From: a virus
DNA length: 64,000 bases
Reading direction: 5' to 3' (one strand)
IMG/VR virus record: IMGVR_UViG_3300011113_000500
Span: 1 to 64,000 of that record
The number at the start of each line of letters is the position of its first letter. Within the stretch, counting starts at the first letter, position 1. The position numbers and the translations under genes were made by a program. The notes under the pieces are model-generated. The model had not been told where the DNA came from and did not search any database. It was given only the letters and a program-made list of their open reading frames with translations. This document shows, one piece after another, positions 1 through 8,066 of the stretch.

Positions 1-49
1 TAACGGTTAAATTAGACCCGTCCACATATCCTGATATACCTGTATTCAT
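1..49 (-). CDS. N-terminal fragment of a gene running off the left edge
   Basis: An ATG at 49-47 opens a reading frame that stays open for 16 codons to the window edge. It lies 4 nt after the TAA of the upstream gene and is preceded by a GAAG-type purine stretch, which matches the spacing of its neighbours. Too little is visible to say what it encodes. Confidence 0.4.
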   Translation of the reverse strand, partial: MNTGISGYVDGSNLTV

Positions 50-53
50 GGCA

Positions 54-824
54 TTACTTCTTTTTATAAGTTTCAACACCTTCACGGATCAAACCGCGTA
101 CGTGACGCACATACTGCCAACGACGCACAATGTTAATGCTGGTAGTAACAAAATACGTTATGCTCAATGCACCAAATCCAATTGCCCAATACGTGTTACC
201 CAATTGGATTTCTAACAAGGCAATCAATAACATGTACATTGGACGATCATATTCCAACGCACCTTCCACAAAGGCTTTCACACGATCCCATACCGTAACA
301 CGCTGTGTACCAATCGCGGCATTCATGGCTTCCAATCGATCCAACAATCCATCCCAATCCACTTGCGCTGCGTATTCACTTTCCGAACATCCATCATTGC
401 ATCCGCAATCATCATAGGCACATGCTTCTGTATATCCATGAGCGCCACGATCCCATACATATGCTTCTTTGGCATAATCACGCTTGGCTTCGGCTTCTTT
501 CTCTGCATACTTTTCCTTTACCATTTCACTGCTAATACGCATTGCACGCTCAATGGCTTCTTTGGTCTTGGCATGTTCCACTGTCTTGCCGTTAACCGTT
601 GTTTGGATCTTTGGATAACCCAATTGGTCATTATTCTTATTGCCGTAACTGCGCGATTTGCGTGGCTTAGTGTCTGATGTCGTAGACGAAGACGAAGACG
701 AGCCTTGCTCGGCTTTAACCACATCGTTAGCCACAACGGCTTTTGGTTTGCGTTTCTTGTAATAACGCTTCTTTTTTACTTCTCCGGTGTTCATCTTCGG
801 AGCCTTTTCATTTTGATTTTCCAT
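54..824 (-). CDS. basic, low-complexity protein with C-terminal membrane segments
   Basis: This 256-residue protein has a Lys/Arg-rich N-terminus (residues 10-30), a serine run near residues 42-47 and an acidic, Cys-containing middle (about 130-150). The C-terminal quarter holds two hydrophobic stretches (about 197-232) followed by a basic tail. That suggests a membrane anchor with a long charged cytoplasmic region. No family was recognised. It is first in a block of small membrane-protein genes and follows the next gene after about 20 nt. Confidence 0.75.
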   Translation of the reverse strand: MENQNEKAPKMNTGEVKKKRYYKKRKPKAVVANDVVKAEQGSSSSSSTTSDTKPRKSRSYGNKNNDQLGYPKIQTTVNGKTVEHAKTKEAIERAMRISSEMVKEKYAEKEAEAKRDYAKEAYVWDRGAHGYTEACAYDDCGCNDGCSESEYAAQVDWDGLLDRLEAMNAAIGTQRVTVWDRVKAFVEGALEYDRPMYMLLIALLEIQLGNTYWAIGFGALSITYFVTTSINIVRRWQYVRHVRGLIREGVETYKKK

Positions 825-844
825 AACTGGTTCTCTGTTTATTA

Positions 845-1072
845 TTATACATTTTCGTATTCTGTGATCTGGCCTGGCTTAATTAATTCCTTGGCACAAT
901 TGCGAACGGCTATCCATTCTTCGTATGTTAAAGCAATACGCCTTACATCTTTACCTACCTTAACTTCGATATCAATACCCTGGCCGTTACTCCATTCAGT
1001 AACTTCAGCGCCGCCTTTAGGTAAGTCGTAGTTGCTTTGAAACACTACATACGCGCTATTTCTGGTAGTCAT
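845..1072 (-). CDS. small hypothetical protein
   Basis: The product is about 75 residues beginning MTTRNSAYVVF. The frame is open further upstream (in-frame ATGs at 1093 and 1126), but those starts lie inside the preceding gene, whose stop is at 1080-1082. The ATG at 1072 follows that stop by 7 nt and has an AAGTTAAG purine stretch before it, so I prefer it. No family recognised. Confidence 0.6.
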   Translation of the reverse strand: MTTRNSAYVVFQSNYDLPKGGAEVTEWSNGQGIDIEVKVGKDVRRIALTYEEWIAVRNCAKELIKPGQITEYENV

Positions 1073-1079
1073 CTTAACT

Positions 1080-1313
1080 TTATTTCTTTCCATTTTTACG
1101 CTTCTTATTAGGGTTAGTTGATACATCGAAACTTACATGATACATTTCTTGATCCATTTTAGGACCTGACTTATGCTTTTGGATCTTGTATTTAGATCTT
1201 ACTTCGCCTAGCTTGCTATCGATCTGATTCGACTTCATACCGTGGAAAGACAATGTCGTCACATCACGGCCGTTAATTTTAGTTGGTTCAATATGAACTG
1301 ATAAACGATACAT
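1080..1313 (-). CDS. small basic hypothetical protein
   Basis: The product is 77 residues: a hydrophilic beta-like N-terminal half and a very Lys-rich C-terminus (NKKRKNGKK). It sits 11 nt downstream of a small membrane-protein gene in the same transcription unit. No recognisable motif; the basic tail might bind nucleic acid, but that is only a guess. Confidence 0.65.
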   Translation of the reverse strand: MYRLSVHIEPTKINGRDVTTLSFHGMKSNQIDSKLGEVRSKYKIQKHKSGPKMDQEMYHVSFDVSTNPNKKRKNGKK

Positions 1314-1324
1314 AACTTTTATTT

Positions 1325-1543
1325 TTATTGTTGGTTGCTATTTCTTGTTACTCCCATTCCAATGTTACTTATTATCATTAATGCCCATATGGCAATACTT
1401 GACCAGAAGTTAAATTGGATATTGGTTCCTAATGTATTAAGTGACCATATGATAACATATGGTACGCCTAAGGCTACTAGTACAGTTAATACTATTGCAA
1501 ATACCATTGCAGCCGGATCGGTCGGATCTATTTTTACATTCAT
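1325..1543 (-). CDS. small two-helix membrane protein
   Basis: The product is 72 residues with two hydrophobic helices, about 13-36 and 44-63, and a short polar tail. It overlaps the end of the next upstream membrane gene by an ATGA-type junction at 1540-1543, so the two are probably translationally coupled. Function unknown. Confidence 0.65.
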   Translation of the reverse strand: MNVKIDPTDPAAMVFAIVLTVLVALGVPYVIIWSLNTLGTNIQFNFWSSIAIWALMIISNIGMGVTRNSNQQ

Positions 1544-1764
1544 TTCTTTTTACCTTTAAGGATACGATATATACCGTAACCGTTTAATATTATTATTGTT
1601 CCACTTAAAGCCAAATGGCTGATGTTGTCTATATAGAAGTCATATACTATCCATCCTATGTCTCCTAATGACCACACTAGCATGGCTGGCAAATATTTCT
1701 GAATACTATTCAGATAATAGCCAACCAATACTAATACGGTACATATCCAACCAACCAAAACCAT
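1540..1764 (-). CDS. small three-helix membrane protein
   Basis: The product is 74 residues with three hydrophobic segments (about 2-18, 24-43, 48-67) and a Lys-rich end (KGKKK). The pattern of GWxxTVLVLVGY, then SLGDIGWIVYDFY, then a last helix resembles small bacterial membrane proteins of the CBU_0592/SemiSWEET size class, but I cannot assign it. It shares one base with the stop of the vWA gene, so it is probably co-translated with it. Confidence 0.65.
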   Translation of the reverse strand: MVLVGWICTVLVLVGYYLNSIQKYLPAMLVWSLGDIGWIVYDFYIDNISHLALSGTIIILNGYGIYRILKGKKK

Positions 1765-3842
1765 TATACTACTTCTAAAAACTTTTTATTCATTGTCTTC
1801 GATACTTCCGTTACTGAATTAACATCAATGAACGTTGCATCTTTGCCATACATATGTACAAAGTTATTTTTACTACTACCACCGGCGTGGCCGATAAAGT
1901 AACTAATTACTTTGATACTATTTGCAATCATCTTCTGCACTTGCTTACGGGTATGATCAAATGCAATCTGTCCATAATACGATCCTGAATAAGGTTCACC
2001 ATCGCTAAAGTTAAGGAAATAGGCATCCTTACCTTTTGCATCTTTGATAATCTCATCCATTACAGCATCGAAGCATAATCCTTCGGGAGTAGTACCACCA
2101 GTACCAATATACTGAACTACCTGATTGAATTGCACTAACTTATGCTTACGGCTATCATATGCAACTACCATTAATGGACTATCACGATATGTACCTGCAA
2201 AATGCGTATCACATCGATAACTAATCACACAATCCATATTTTCGATCATGCTACATGCTTTCGCAATTGCCGTAGCTGTCTTCACAGCCTGATGCATTTT
2301 ATCACCACCCATCGATCCACTATTGTCAATCGAGATATGAATGATACTAGGAGTATAACTAAACGTCTCTAACTTCTGGAAGATACCTTCATGACCAAAT
2401 CCTGCACTAGCAATCATTCGTTTATCTATCTTACCTGATCTTAAACGATTGAATTTAGTATCTCTAGACTCAGCCCTTACCTTAAGACGTTTACCTAACA
2501 ATGTACCTAATATCATACCTTCTTTCACTGCCATTGAACTACAACCGTTAACAGCATTCTTACTTCTCCACCACATACCACATTCAACATTCTGTATCAT
2601 GTTAGGTGTAACATTACGTACTACTATCACACTCTTCTTGAAAGGACCAGCATCAACATCTACCGTATCTACATCTCCGGTATCCAAAGCCTCAACCGTA
2701 TTGTCTAGCTTCTTATTGGAGTTCTTTTTCTTAACACGGCCTTGAAGGAAGTCTTCTTGCTGTCTCATGATCTTTCTCAACTGATCCTTTTGCTTATCTG
2801 TTAACTCTAACTCATCACCATCCTCATCTCCTTCATCATCATATCCATCGCCTTCATCCTGGCCATCTTGATTACCTTTGGATCCGCCTTTGTAATTATC
2901 TTCTCCTGTATCATCGCTATCTTCACCATCCGATCCAGACCCGTCATCGTCATCATCTTCTCTTGTTTCGGCCTTCGGCTGTTTACCACCCTGGCCTTGT
3001 CCTTTACCTTGACCACCTTGTTCCTCTCCTCCTTCTTGCTCCTGATCCTCTTTAGCCTCTGGCTTAGGAATATTACTTTCAATGATTTGGAAAATTCTAA
3101 CTGCTACGTTAAGGGCATCATCCGTAGATTGTAATCGGTCTATATTATCTAGATCCAATACATCCCATATCTCTCGCAACCCTTTCAAGGCCGTTAAGTC
3201 ACGATTAGGATTCGTTATATTGATAAGGCGGAACATATACGAGTCCCAATCCTCTGTACGATATTCTGTCGACTGTAATCCTTTGTCAATGATCTTATGA
3301 TTGAAATACTTATCATAAAGTGCATTGTAATACCCACGGTAACCTGGTGCTGTTCTATACACAAAATTATCGATCCTTCTATCTTCTACCACATTGATAA
3401 TGTCCTTCAATCGATAAGCAACATATTGACATGCATCCCAACGATCAGCCTGACTATATTTTTCTATCATAGGTAACACGATATGATCATATTCTGCACG
3501 CGCTAAAGTATCTGTCAAATACTTTAAAGTATCAAAATTAGTTAACTTGATATGCGATCCTTCATGCAAAGCTAATCCTACATTGCTATCGAAGTCCTTC
3601 GGATCGGATGAAGTTGAAATAGTCACAACCTTACCATTGGTATATGATTGGTTGTTACTGCTAAACTTCACCGGAATGTTTTCTCCGGTTACAATGCGTA
3701 CGAAATTACTAACGGCTCTCTTATAGCCTGCTAATGCAACTGCATCTTTGCCATTTCCTTTCTCGGAAATTCTGTCGATGAAATCCTGGTTCAACCAGAA
3801 GCCGGATGTCATCTGTTTTTGTTTGGTTGGTTTTTTATTCAT
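1764..3842 (-). CDS. vWA-domain protein with N-terminal HExxH, partner of a MoxR-type ATPase
   Basis: This is a 692-residue protein. Near the N-terminus is HEGSH (residues 93-97), which fits an HExxH zinc-peptidase motif. The middle (about 265-350) is a very acidic Gly/Gln/Asp-rich linker. The C-terminal third has a von Willebrand A domain with a MIDAS motif (DNSGS, about residue 500) and later GTGGTTPEG and FSDGEP. The layout resembles CobT or putative metallopeptidase/vWA proteins that work with a MoxR/CobS-type AAA+ ATPase, and such an ATPase is the next gene upstream. The promoter -7 box ends only 4 nt before the ATG, so translation may be leaderless or may start at Met11 (3812), which has an A-rich lead. 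The real substrate is unknown. Confidence 0.85.
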   Translation of the reverse strand: MNKKPTKQKQMTSGFWLNQDFIDRISEKGNGKDAVALAGYKRAVSNFVRIVTGENIPVKFSSNNQSYTNGKVVTISTSSDPKDFDSNVGLALHEGSHIKLTNFDTLKYLTDTLARAEYDHIVLPMIEKYSQADRWDACQYVAYRLKDIINVVEDRRIDNFVYRTAPGYRGYYNALYDKYFNHKIIDKGLQSTEYRTEDWDSYMFRLINITNPNRDLTALKGLREIWDVLDLDNIDRLQSTDDALNVAVRIFQIIESNIPKPEAKEDQEQEGGEEQGGQGKGQGQGGKQPKAETREDDDDDGSGSDGEDSDDTGEDNYKGGSKGNQDGQDEGDGYDDEGDEDGDELELTDKQKDQLRKIMRQQEDFLQGRVKKKNSNKKLDNTVEALDTGDVDTVDVDAGPFKKSVIVVRNVTPNMIQNVECGMWWRSKNAVNGCSSMAVKEGMILGTLLGKRLKVRAESRDTKFNRLRSGKIDKRMIASAGFGHEGIFQKLETFSYTPSIIHISIDNSGSMGGDKMHQAVKTATAIAKACSMIENMDCVISYRCDTHFAGTYRDSPLMVVAYDSRKHKLVQFNQVVQYIGTGGTTPEGLCFDAVMDEIIKDAKGKDAYFLNFSDGEPYSGSYYGQIAFDHTRKQVQKMIANSIKVISYFIGHAGGSSKNNFVHMYGKDATFIDVNSVTEVSKTMNKKFLEVV

Positions 3843-3846
3843 ATTC

Positions 3847-3878
3847 TAAAGATAAGGACATTTTCTCAATTAGGCAAA
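3847..3878 (-). promoter_or_regulatory. Bacteroidetes-type promoter for the vWA gene
   Basis: On the minus strand, TTTG (3878-3875) and TATCTTTA (3854-3847) are separated by exactly 20 nt. This fits the TTTG / TAnnTTTG layout of Bacteroidetes sigma-A promoters. The -7 box ends 4 nt before the ATG at 3842. Confidence 0.7.
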
Positions 3879-3927
3879 GCTTTTTACTGCTTTTTTTCGG
3901 TTTTTTACTGCTTTTTTCGGAATTTCA

Positions 3928-3954
3928 GGGGGCAAAACATTACATCTTGCCCCC
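3928..3954 (-). terminator. GC-rich hairpin between the AAA+ and vWA genes
   Basis: GGGGGCAA and TTGCCCCC form a perfect 8-bp stem with an 11-nt loop. It lies 29 nt after the stop of the AAA+ gene and just upstream of the next promoter. There is no clean U-run directly after the stem, so termination efficiency is uncertain. Confidence 0.55.
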
Positions 3955-3982
3955 AAACTCCGCTTCGCACCCCTACGAAAAA

Positions 3983-5149
3983 CTAGAACGGTAATGATGA
4001 CTTATTAGCACCATCCGTTCCAAATATGTTTCTATTATCTTCATCATTCGCACAATACTTCTGCACTATTTGCTTGATATATGTTCTTTCACTATCTACT
4101 CCTCCTGCCTGATCATAAAATGGATAGATACAAACTTCTGCCGCCTCACCTAATGTAAATCCATCGGCAATCAATCCGGCCATCTCTACCGTTAGACGCG
4201 TACTAATTGCACTAGATATCTTAGCATTATCATTTGCCATTTCCTTGCGAGTGATACTTGCAATCTCTGCAATGGTATCAATCATGTTATCAGGACAACT
4301 TGGAGCAATCATCTTCAATAACTTTGTCTCTTGTTGCTGATCCAACACATCCATCTCCACAATAATGAATCGATCCACTAACGCTCTGTCCATCGCTCTA
4401 GTCGCGGTATACTCCGTACCAATGTTCGCTGTTGCGATAAACGTTACACCTTCGGCTACCGGAATGGTAGGAGCATTCTCATGCTCATCTAAGCGTAAAT
4501 ATCTTTGTCCCTGATCCAAAACCGTCATTAAGATGTTCCATGCCTCAGGATGTGCTCTCGATAACTCATCTAACAAGATAACGGCATCCTTAGTTTGGAT
4601 CGCTTTTACAAAGACCGATTCACAAAAGGTTGTACCTGTATCTTTCTTGAAGTGGGTGTTACCAATCAAAGTACCTCTTGGATCTTGAGTGGCACCTAAG
4701 TTAAAATAAAAGTCTGGACGATCCAAAGCCTTAACTAAGGACTTAGCAGCTTGCGTCTTACCACATCCTGCAGGACCGGTCATCATAATGTTCTTACCTC
4801 TAACCGCTGACCGTACCAAGTACTTCCATTTAAGGTCAGGCATAATAATCGTCTCTGGTCTAAGCTTTACAGCTTCGTTATGAATGAAATTCAAAATTGG
4901 ATCTTCCATAGGGGTCTCTACTGCTTTTGGTTGTTCAATAATACTCTTTGTATCACTTGCTTCTGTCGGGTCTACTCGTCGTGCCCTTTGGCTATCATAG
5001 TCGAAGCAAAGTACCTGTCCATTGTCATGAGCCTTCCGGGCCATAATATCTCGGATCGGTACGTTAATAACTTCATTGCTATTAACACTTCTAAAGATCC
5101 ACTTACCATTTTTAAGTTCTGGGCGAACATATACTACCGTCGTTTTCAT
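3983..5149 (-). CDS. MoxR/CobS-type AAA+ ATPase
   Basis: This is a 388-residue protein with an N-terminal extension of about 90 residues. The AAA+ core has Walker A GPAGCGKT (125-132), Walker B ILLDELSR (191-198, D194/E195) and a sensor-like FIATANIGTEY, with RAMDRALVDRF downstream. This matches the MoxR/CobS branch, which remodels partner proteins together with a vWA protein, and the vWA gene follows immediately. Each gene has its own promoter, with a hairpin between them, so they may be tuned separately. The target complex is not visible here. Confidence 0.88.
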   Translation of the reverse strand: MKTTVVYVRPELKNGKWIFRSVNSNEVINVPIRDIMARKAHDNGQVLCFDYDSQRARRVDPTEASDTKSIIEQPKAVETPMEDPILNFIHNEAVKLRPETIIMPDLKWKYLVRSAVRGKNIMMTGPAGCGKTQAAKSLVKALDRPDFYFNLGATQDPRGTLIGNTHFKKDTGTTFCESVFVKAIQTKDAVILLDELSRAHPEAWNILMTVLDQGQRYLRLDEHENAPTIPVAEGVTFIATANIGTEYTATRAMDRALVDRFIIVEMDVLDQQQETKLLKMIAPSCPDNMIDTIAEIASITRKEMANDNAKISSAISTRLTVEMAGLIADGFTLGEAAEVCIYPFYDQAGGVDSERTYIKQIVQKYCANDEDNRNIFGTDGANKSSLPF

Positions 5150-5181
5150 AGGGGTTATTATTTGGTTTTATTATTATTTCA

Positions 5182-5213
5182 TAAAGATAAGTACACTTTC
5201 TCGTAAATCCTAA
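5182..5213 (-). promoter_or_regulatory. Bacteroidetes-type promoter for the AAA+ gene
   Basis: The minus strand reads TTAG (5213-5210), 20 nt, TATCTTTA (5189-5182). An A-rich leader of about 30 nt separates it from the ATG at 5149. Confidence 0.7.
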
Positions 5214-5230
5214 GAAAATGTTAACTTTTT

Positions 5231-6079
5231 TTAGAACTTCATATTATTCAAGGCTCCCAATATCTCTTTGGTGGATCCGGTTGGGGTGGTCGGGGTTGGA
5301 TATTTGATAGATTGGATCGACCAGCTCTTATCATATGCATATGGTCTCATTACAATCGTGATCCCATTAGCCAATGTCAAACAAATACCTCTATGGTGGC
5401 TATGGAACCTATCATAATGTCTACCGCGCCATTTACCTACATAGATAGTCTCTTCAGCTACCTTAGCGCCTGGATAGACCGCATTCCAATCTGTATCTTT
5501 GATCATCGATGCTATAACATCTGCCTCATTCTTTGCAGATACTTTACTATCATAATGATCCTGGATCTGTTGGATTATGGTCTTGACATTTTTATATGCC
5601 TTGTTATCTTGTTTATACCCTAAGCCGTTGGTATACATTTTATAACCGCGGCTTCTGGATGACCATCTACTAGATACATAATGTTCTCTTACTTCAATAC
5701 GCACATTAGGATCGTCATTGAATACTATATATGCACGCGTAATATCACCTTTCACTTCAGCTATCTGTACACGGTCTTCGTAGTTATCACTGTAACTCAT
5801 TGGACTGCAATCACACTCCTTAGTGTCATACTTGATAGTAAACTTTGTCGATGCCTTTTGGATCTGTTTATAATAAGCTTCTGTATGCTCAACTTGGGTC
5901 TTACCTTCATCCTGGCGACGTTGTAGATCCTTTTTAGCATTAGCAATCCTTTCATGGTTGTATTCAAACTCCTTAACGGCTTGCTCATGCTCTTTCAATT
6001 TAGCTTGCGCCGCGGCAATAATAGCCTTTTCTTTTTCAATGTCAATAACATTCATGGTAGGGGTGGTTTTTGTTTTCAT
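5231..6079 (-). CDS. hypothetical protein with N-terminal coiled coil
   Basis: This is a 282-residue protein. Residues 12-70 are Glu/Lys/Ala-rich and heptad-like, suggesting a coiled coil. The rest is a mixed alpha/beta region with many Tyr, Arg and Ser residues, including a SSRWSSRSRGYK stretch. No family recognised. It has its own promoter 22 nt upstream and precedes the ATPase/vWA pair, so it might act with them, but nothing in the sequence proves this. Confidence 0.75.
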   Translation of the reverse strand: MKTKTTPTMNVIDIEKEKAIIAAAQAKLKEHEQAVKEFEYNHERIANAKKDLQRRQDEGKTQVEHTEAYYKQIQKASTKFTIKYDTKECDCSPMSYSDNYEDRVQIAEVKGDITRAYIVFNDDPNVRIEVREHYVSSRWSSRSRGYKMYTNGLGYKQDNKAYKNVKTIIQQIQDHYDSKVSAKNEADVIASMIKDTDWNAVYPGAKVAEETIYVGKWRGRHYDRFHSHHRGICLTLANGITIVMRPYAYDKSWSIQSIKYPTPTTPTGSTKEILGALNNMKF

Positions 6080-6101
6080 ATCCTTTTTATTAATATTTCA
6101 T

Positions 6102-6133
6102 AAAATTAAGTACATTTTCTCTATTAGGCAAAG
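6102..6133 (-). promoter_or_regulatory. Bacteroidetes-type promoter
   Basis: The minus strand reads TTTG (6133-6130), 20 nt, TAATTTTA (6109-6102), 22 nt before the ATG at 6079. Two 25-bp repeats lie just upstream (6165-6214). Confidence 0.65.
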
Positions 6134-6164
6134 CTTTTTGTAACTTTTTTTCAGAAATGTTTTA

Positions 6165-6214
6165 ACTAGTTGATTATCAATAAGTTATAACTAGTTGATT
6201 ATCAATGGATTACA
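6165..6214. repeat. two tandem 25-bp promoter-associated repeats
   Basis: Two 25-bp units start at 6165 and 6190 and share AACTAGTTGATTATCAAT. The core TTGATTATCAA is palindromic. The units lie upstream of the promoter at 6102-6133, as at several other promoters in the window. Confidence 0.7.
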
Positions 6215-6220
6215 AACTCC

Positions 6221-6472
6221 CTAATTTAGTAAGGCTTTGAGGCTGGATCGGCGTTCTTCTATCATCTCATCCAATTCCTCCTTGACTATCTTAGCAATGG
6301 CCACTGAAGTCATTACCGATAATAGCTGAGTCCTTTGTGCATCCTGATCGCCGATCCCTAAGTCTACATTCTCCCGCAGGTACTGAATATCTTCTTCACA
6401 TCTAGCAATGGCTTTACGCATTTCTTTGCGATGTGCTACTAACTGATCAAATTCTCTGTGTATATTTAACAT
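6221..6472 (-). CDS. small coiled-coil protein
   Basis: This 83-residue, almost wholly helical, charged protein has a REMRKAIARCEEDIQYLREN segment and a second charged helix near the end (VKEELDEMIEERRSS). It is likely a short coiled-coil hairpin. No family recognised. It is last in a run of five small genes from 7837 leftward. Confidence 0.65.
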   Translation of the reverse strand: MLNIHREFDQLVAHRKEMRKAIARCEEDIQYLRENVDLGIGDQDAQRTQLLSVMTSVAIAKIVKEELDEMIEERRSSLKALLN

Positions 6473-6478
6473 GGTTTT

Positions 6479-6631
6479 TTATTTTTGATTTTCACTACAA
6501 CATCTACATTTGCTTCTCCCTGAATGACCTTTCATTCGTTCTTTAGGAGTCCAAACTGCTACATATATTAGGAGTGCTATAAACAATCCATTGAGAGCGC
6601 ATAATACCGCATAACCTATTGTGTCTAACAT
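6479..6631 (-). CDS. 50-residue membrane protein with Cys cluster
   Basis: ATG 6631 to TAA 6479 encodes MLDTIGYAVLC... with one hydrophobic helix (about 4-27) and a basic, Cys-containing tail (KCRCC). It fills the gap between two genes with only 6 and 4 nt spare. That placement and the helix argue it is real. Function unknown. Confidence 0.55.
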   Translation of the reverse strand: MLDTIGYAVLCALNGLFIALLIYVAVWTPKERMKGHSGRSKCRCCSENQK

Positions 6632-6635
6632 AATT

Positions 6636-6809
6636 TTATTCTTCTATATGATTATATACTAATTTCATTACCCAGGCATTTACAAACTCATACATACCGC
6701 ACACGTTACGTGCTTCTTCTTCGGTTTCGTAATAAATTATACCGCCGTCTTTATCTTTCATGAATCCCATGTTTCTGAGATCGATGATAACATAATGTCC
6801 TTCTTTCAT
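6636..6809 (-). CDS. 57-residue hypothetical protein
   Basis: ATG 6809 to TAA 6636 begins MKEGHYVIIDLRNMGF and continues with YETEEEARNVC. It looks like a small alpha/beta protein in which an acidic helix follows a strand pair, a common phage size class. It lies 4 nt before the next gene. No family recognised. Confidence 0.55.
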   Translation of the reverse strand: MKEGHYVIIDLRNMGFMKDKDGGIIYYETEEEARNVCGMYEFVNAWVMKLVYNHIEE

Positions 6810-6826
6810 AGTTTTAAATTTAGTAG

Positions 6827-6943
6827 TCAGGATAGTATTTGGATTAGTGAATACACTAAAACTATACTACCAAAAATGTAAATAATCATAGGGTCAAATG
6901 GATGACATCCTTTTTCAAGTTCTTGATGGAATTTTTTAATCAT
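6827..6943 (-). CDS. 38-residue single-helix membrane protein
   Basis: ATG 6943 to TGA 6827. A polar N-terminus is followed by a hydrophobic helix (IIYIFGSIVLVYSLIQIL). Its ATG overlaps the TGA of the upstream gene (ATGA), which supports coupled translation. Function unknown. Confidence 0.5.
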   Translation of the reverse strand: MIKKFHQELEKGCHPFDPMIIYIFGSIVLVYSLIQILS

Positions 6944-7146
6944 ACATCTAAATCAATTACTTTACCTACTTGTTTAGTCCAAAAACTAGCAGTTGGAATA
7001 ACAATAATTACCATTGCTAATAACCAACCCCATATTTGCCATCCTAATTCTGTATCACTTTCATTAGTGATAACACCCCACATTCCGATTGCTCCAATCA
7101 ATGTTACTATGATTGTATTGATAATAATTTTAAAAAACTCTTTCAT
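6940..7146 (-). CDS. small two-helix membrane protein
   Basis: The product is 68 residues beginning MKEFFKIIINTIIV, with two hydrophobic segments (about 5-24 and 37-54). The frame extends upstream to 7230, but that would lie in the preceding gene, which stops at 7160. The ATG at 7146 follows that stop by 13 nt and is preferred. Confidence 0.6.
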   Translation of the reverse strand: MKEFFKIIINTIIVTLIGAIGMWGVITNESDTELGWQIWGWLLAMVIIVIPTASFWTKQVGKVIDLDV

Positions 7147-7159
7147 ATCCTTTTTTACT

Positions 7160-7837
7160 TTAAAATGTTTCGTTATAGTATTGTTCTGCATCCTTGAATG
7201 TAACTTGGCTCGTGATATTTCTATTGTCAAGTATACTATTTATAACCTCCTCCTTGTGCATTGCTTTGGCTTGTTGAATTATTGTGCTTAATTCTCTGCC
7301 ACTATATAGTTGTTTCTCTAACCACTCTATACTACTTTGTTTCTTACCTTCCGTACGATCCGTAATACTATAACCAGCACTATCAAACTCTGGACCGTTA
7401 TCTTTCCATGGATCATTCTCCGTTGGAATACCTTCTGGCCATGATTGTGGATCCATATCAGCATAACGGGCGGCCTCATCTGGATCAGAAATGTAACCTA
7501 ACAAGTAATTCAATCGATCCTCATATTCTGAATCGTTATCTATATTAGCCAAATAATGATATACGTCTAATTGAGCTAAAAGTGCATCTTCATATGTAAA
7601 TGCGCCAATATGCCATTCAAATTCCATATCTGGATATTGTGAAGGTATTAAAGCTTCCTTCCAATCATAGATTGAAAATACAACACCTTTACTTTCTAAA
7701 TGCCAATCAGCATTTGATTTATCACCGAACTGATACTGTGGTGCACCAAAGGCTTTTATTAGATTGTTGTAAGTAGTTTTAACTACATGACCATGGTAGC
7801 TTGTACCACTCAGCGACTTGTTTGTTTTTACTATCAT
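7160..7837 (-). CDS. hypothetical protein with a shared C-terminal QYYNETF module
   Basis: This is a 225-residue protein. Residues 1-100 look like a compact alpha/beta domain (YHGHVVKTTYNNLIKAFG, then DADWHL-type segments), followed by an acidic region. The last 60 residues (SSIEWLEKQL, QAKAMHKEEV, AEQYYNETF) recur almost intact as the whole body of the protein at 8942-9190. The module may be a shared protein-interaction tail. First gene after the promoter at 7861. Confidence 0.75.
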   Translation of the reverse strand: MIVKTNKSLSGTSYHGHVVKTTYNNLIKAFGAPQYQFGDKSNADWHLESKGVVFSIYDWKEALIPSQYPDMEFEWHIGAFTYEDALLAQLDVYHYLANIDNDSEYEDRLNYLLGYISDPDEAARYADMDPQSWPEGIPTENDPWKDNGPEFDSAGYSITDRTEGKKQSSIEWLEKQLYSGRELSTIIQQAKAMHKEEVINSILDNRNITSQVTFKDAEQYYNETF

Positions 7838-7860
7838 AGGGGTTATTTTTAATTAGATCA

Positions 7861-7892
7861 TAAAATTAAGTACAATATTTCAGAAAACCTAA
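7861..7892 (-). promoter_or_regulatory. Bacteroidetes-type promoter
   Basis: The minus strand reads TTAG (7892-7889), 20 nt, TAATTTTA (7868-7861). It is 23 nt before the ATG at 7837. Three 25-bp repeats follow upstream. Confidence 0.65.
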
Positions 7893-7912
7893 GGAAAAGT
7901 AAGAAAAGTTGT

Positions 7913-7987
7913 AACACATTGATTCTCAACAGGTTATAAGTTATTGAATATCAACTAGTTATAACTCATTGTAAATCAATGTGTTAG
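7913..7987. repeat. three tandem 25-bp promoter-associated repeats
   Basis: Units begin at 7913, 7938 and 7963, with varied sequence around a TTGAnnATCAA-like core and a GTTAT end. They are followed by a 23-bp element (7984-8006) identical to one at 11814-11836. No gene occupies 7838-8066 apart from these elements and a short CCGTA/TACGG hairpin at 8050-8062. Confidence 0.65.
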
Positions 7988-8066
7988 GTACTTTATAAGA
8001 GAACGTTTAACGAACTCGCCATGCTTATTGGGGTCTTAACCAACCCGAGCCGTATTATACGGATAT

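Noticed and set aside
3806-3994. Plus-strand genes in general
   Set aside because: All plus-strand open frames lie opposite well-supported minus-strand genes or regulatory sequence, have unusual composition (Ile/Phe/Cys-rich) and no ribosome sites or homologous motifs.
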